Positions 5,844 through 6,220 of a stretch of 6,220 nt of DNA are shown piece after piece. Source of the stretch: JBEBBU01 sp041158225. Lineage in GTDB: Bacteria; Pseudomonadota; Gammaproteobacteria; Methylococcales; Methylococcaceae. Numbering within the stretch: the first letter of the stretch is position 1; every line of letters starts with the position of its first letter. The stretch is from the NCBI GenBank assembly GCA_041158225.1, contig JBEBBU010000173.1:1-6220 (forward strand). Reading direction: 5' to 3'. A model generated the notes under the pieces. It was not told the DNA's origin. It saw only the letters and a list, made by a program, of their open reading frames with translations, and did no database searches. Made by a program: the position numbers and the translations under genes.

Positions 5844-6220
5844 TCAAACATGCACGACTTCAAAGTCATGCGTAATTTCAGCGGTCTTGCCCAGCATGAT
5901 GGAAGCGGAACAGTACTTTTCCGCAGACAGCCTGACAGCCCTTTCCACCACATCGTGCTCAAGATCCCTGCCCGTCACAATAAAGTGCATGTGGATACGG
6001 GTAAACACCTTGGGGTCGGTTTCAGCACGTTCCGCCCTGAGTTCAGCCACACAGTCGGTGATGTCACGCCTGCCTTTGCGCAGGATCTGCACCACATCAA
6101 AGCTGGCACAGCCTCCCATGCCCATCAGCAGCATTTCCATAGGCCGCACACCAAGATTGCGACCACCATATTCAGGTGGCCCATCCAGCACAACAGCATG
6201 TCCGCTTCCGGATTCAGCAA
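5844..6220 (-). CDS. yhfA: OsmC-family protein, YhfA-like (N-terminus outside window)
   Basis: The frame is open to base 6220. Residues before the GTG at 6191 (AESGSGHAVV) continue the homology to E. coli YhfA, so that GTG is internal and the gene starts beyond the window. About 125 residues are present out of roughly 134 in YhfA, so only a few are missing. The OsmC/Ohr fold is marked by PMEMLLMGMGGC with the first conserved cysteine (codon 6110-6108) and SAEKYCSASIML with the second (codon 5912-5910). Between them lie the DVVQILRKGRRDI and FIVTGRDL stretches. Ohr and OsmC use this cysteine pair to reduce organic hydroperoxides; YhfA itself has no firm function, so peroxidase activity is inferred from the pair only. 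It probably heads or belongs to an operon with speD. The OsmC-speD pair is also found next to vfr in Pseudomonas aeruginosa, and yhfA neighbours crp in E. coli, so a crp/vfr gene may lie just past the right edge. Confidence 0.9.
   Translation of the reverse strand, partial: AESGSGHAVVLDGPPEYGGRNLGVRPMEMLLMGMGGCASFDVVQILRKGRRDITDCVAELRAERAETDPKVFTRIHMHFIVTGRDLEHDVVERAVRLSAEKYCSASIMLGKTAEITHDFEVVHV

Noticed and set aside
6189..6191. GTG as the start codon of the OsmC-family gene.
   Set aside because: The upstream codons to the window edge continue the YhfA homology (ESGSGH), so the GTG is an internal valine and the gene is cut by the window.

Overview
The window reads as chromosomal DNA of a gammaproteobacterium. 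The near full-length resemblance of the EttA, SpeD and YhfA-like proteins to their Escherichia coli counterparts, recalled from memory, supports this, as does the MltB lipoprotein with its catalytic glutamate at the same residue number as in E. coli. The genus cannot be settled from this stretch. Base composition looks moderately GC-rich, and codon use shows no obvious break. I see no rRNA, tRNA, IS element, CRISPR array or phage gene. No gene-free stretch exceeds 300 bases; the longest is the 210-base divergent region at 3847-4056.

Left part, + strand: the 3' two thirds of ettA (1-1035, cut at the left edge) is followed after 64 bases by a 406-residue protein with two tandem HD domains, the second a canonical HD-GYP (1100-2320). 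The gap between them is highly structured. An 18-base imperfect palindrome covers the ettA stop, and a 17-bp stem with a 5-base loop ends directly before the Shine-Dalgarno of the HD-GYP gene.

Middle part, - strand: mltB (2737-3846) is followed by a small exported ComEA-type helix-hairpin-helix protein (2362-2664). The latter converges on the HD-GYP gene. mltB diverges from an RpoS-like group 2 sigma factor gene (4057-4953, + strand) across 3847-4056.

Right part, - strand: a YhfA-like OsmC-family protein (5844-6220, its 5' end beyond the window) precedes speD, S-adenosylmethionine decarboxylase (5009-5803), probably as one transcript. speD converges on the sigma-factor gene with a 9-bp perfect hairpin between them.

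The genes do not form one pathway. Two carry regulatory signals, c-di-GMP turnover and an alternative sigma factor. Two act in the envelope or periplasm, and the rest are housekeeping (translation, polyamines, redox). I do not see a previously undescribed multi-gene system. The observations most worth following are the divergent DNA-reading residues of the sigma factor, the fully ligand-preserving HD duplication, and the hairpin leader ahead of the HD-GYP gene.
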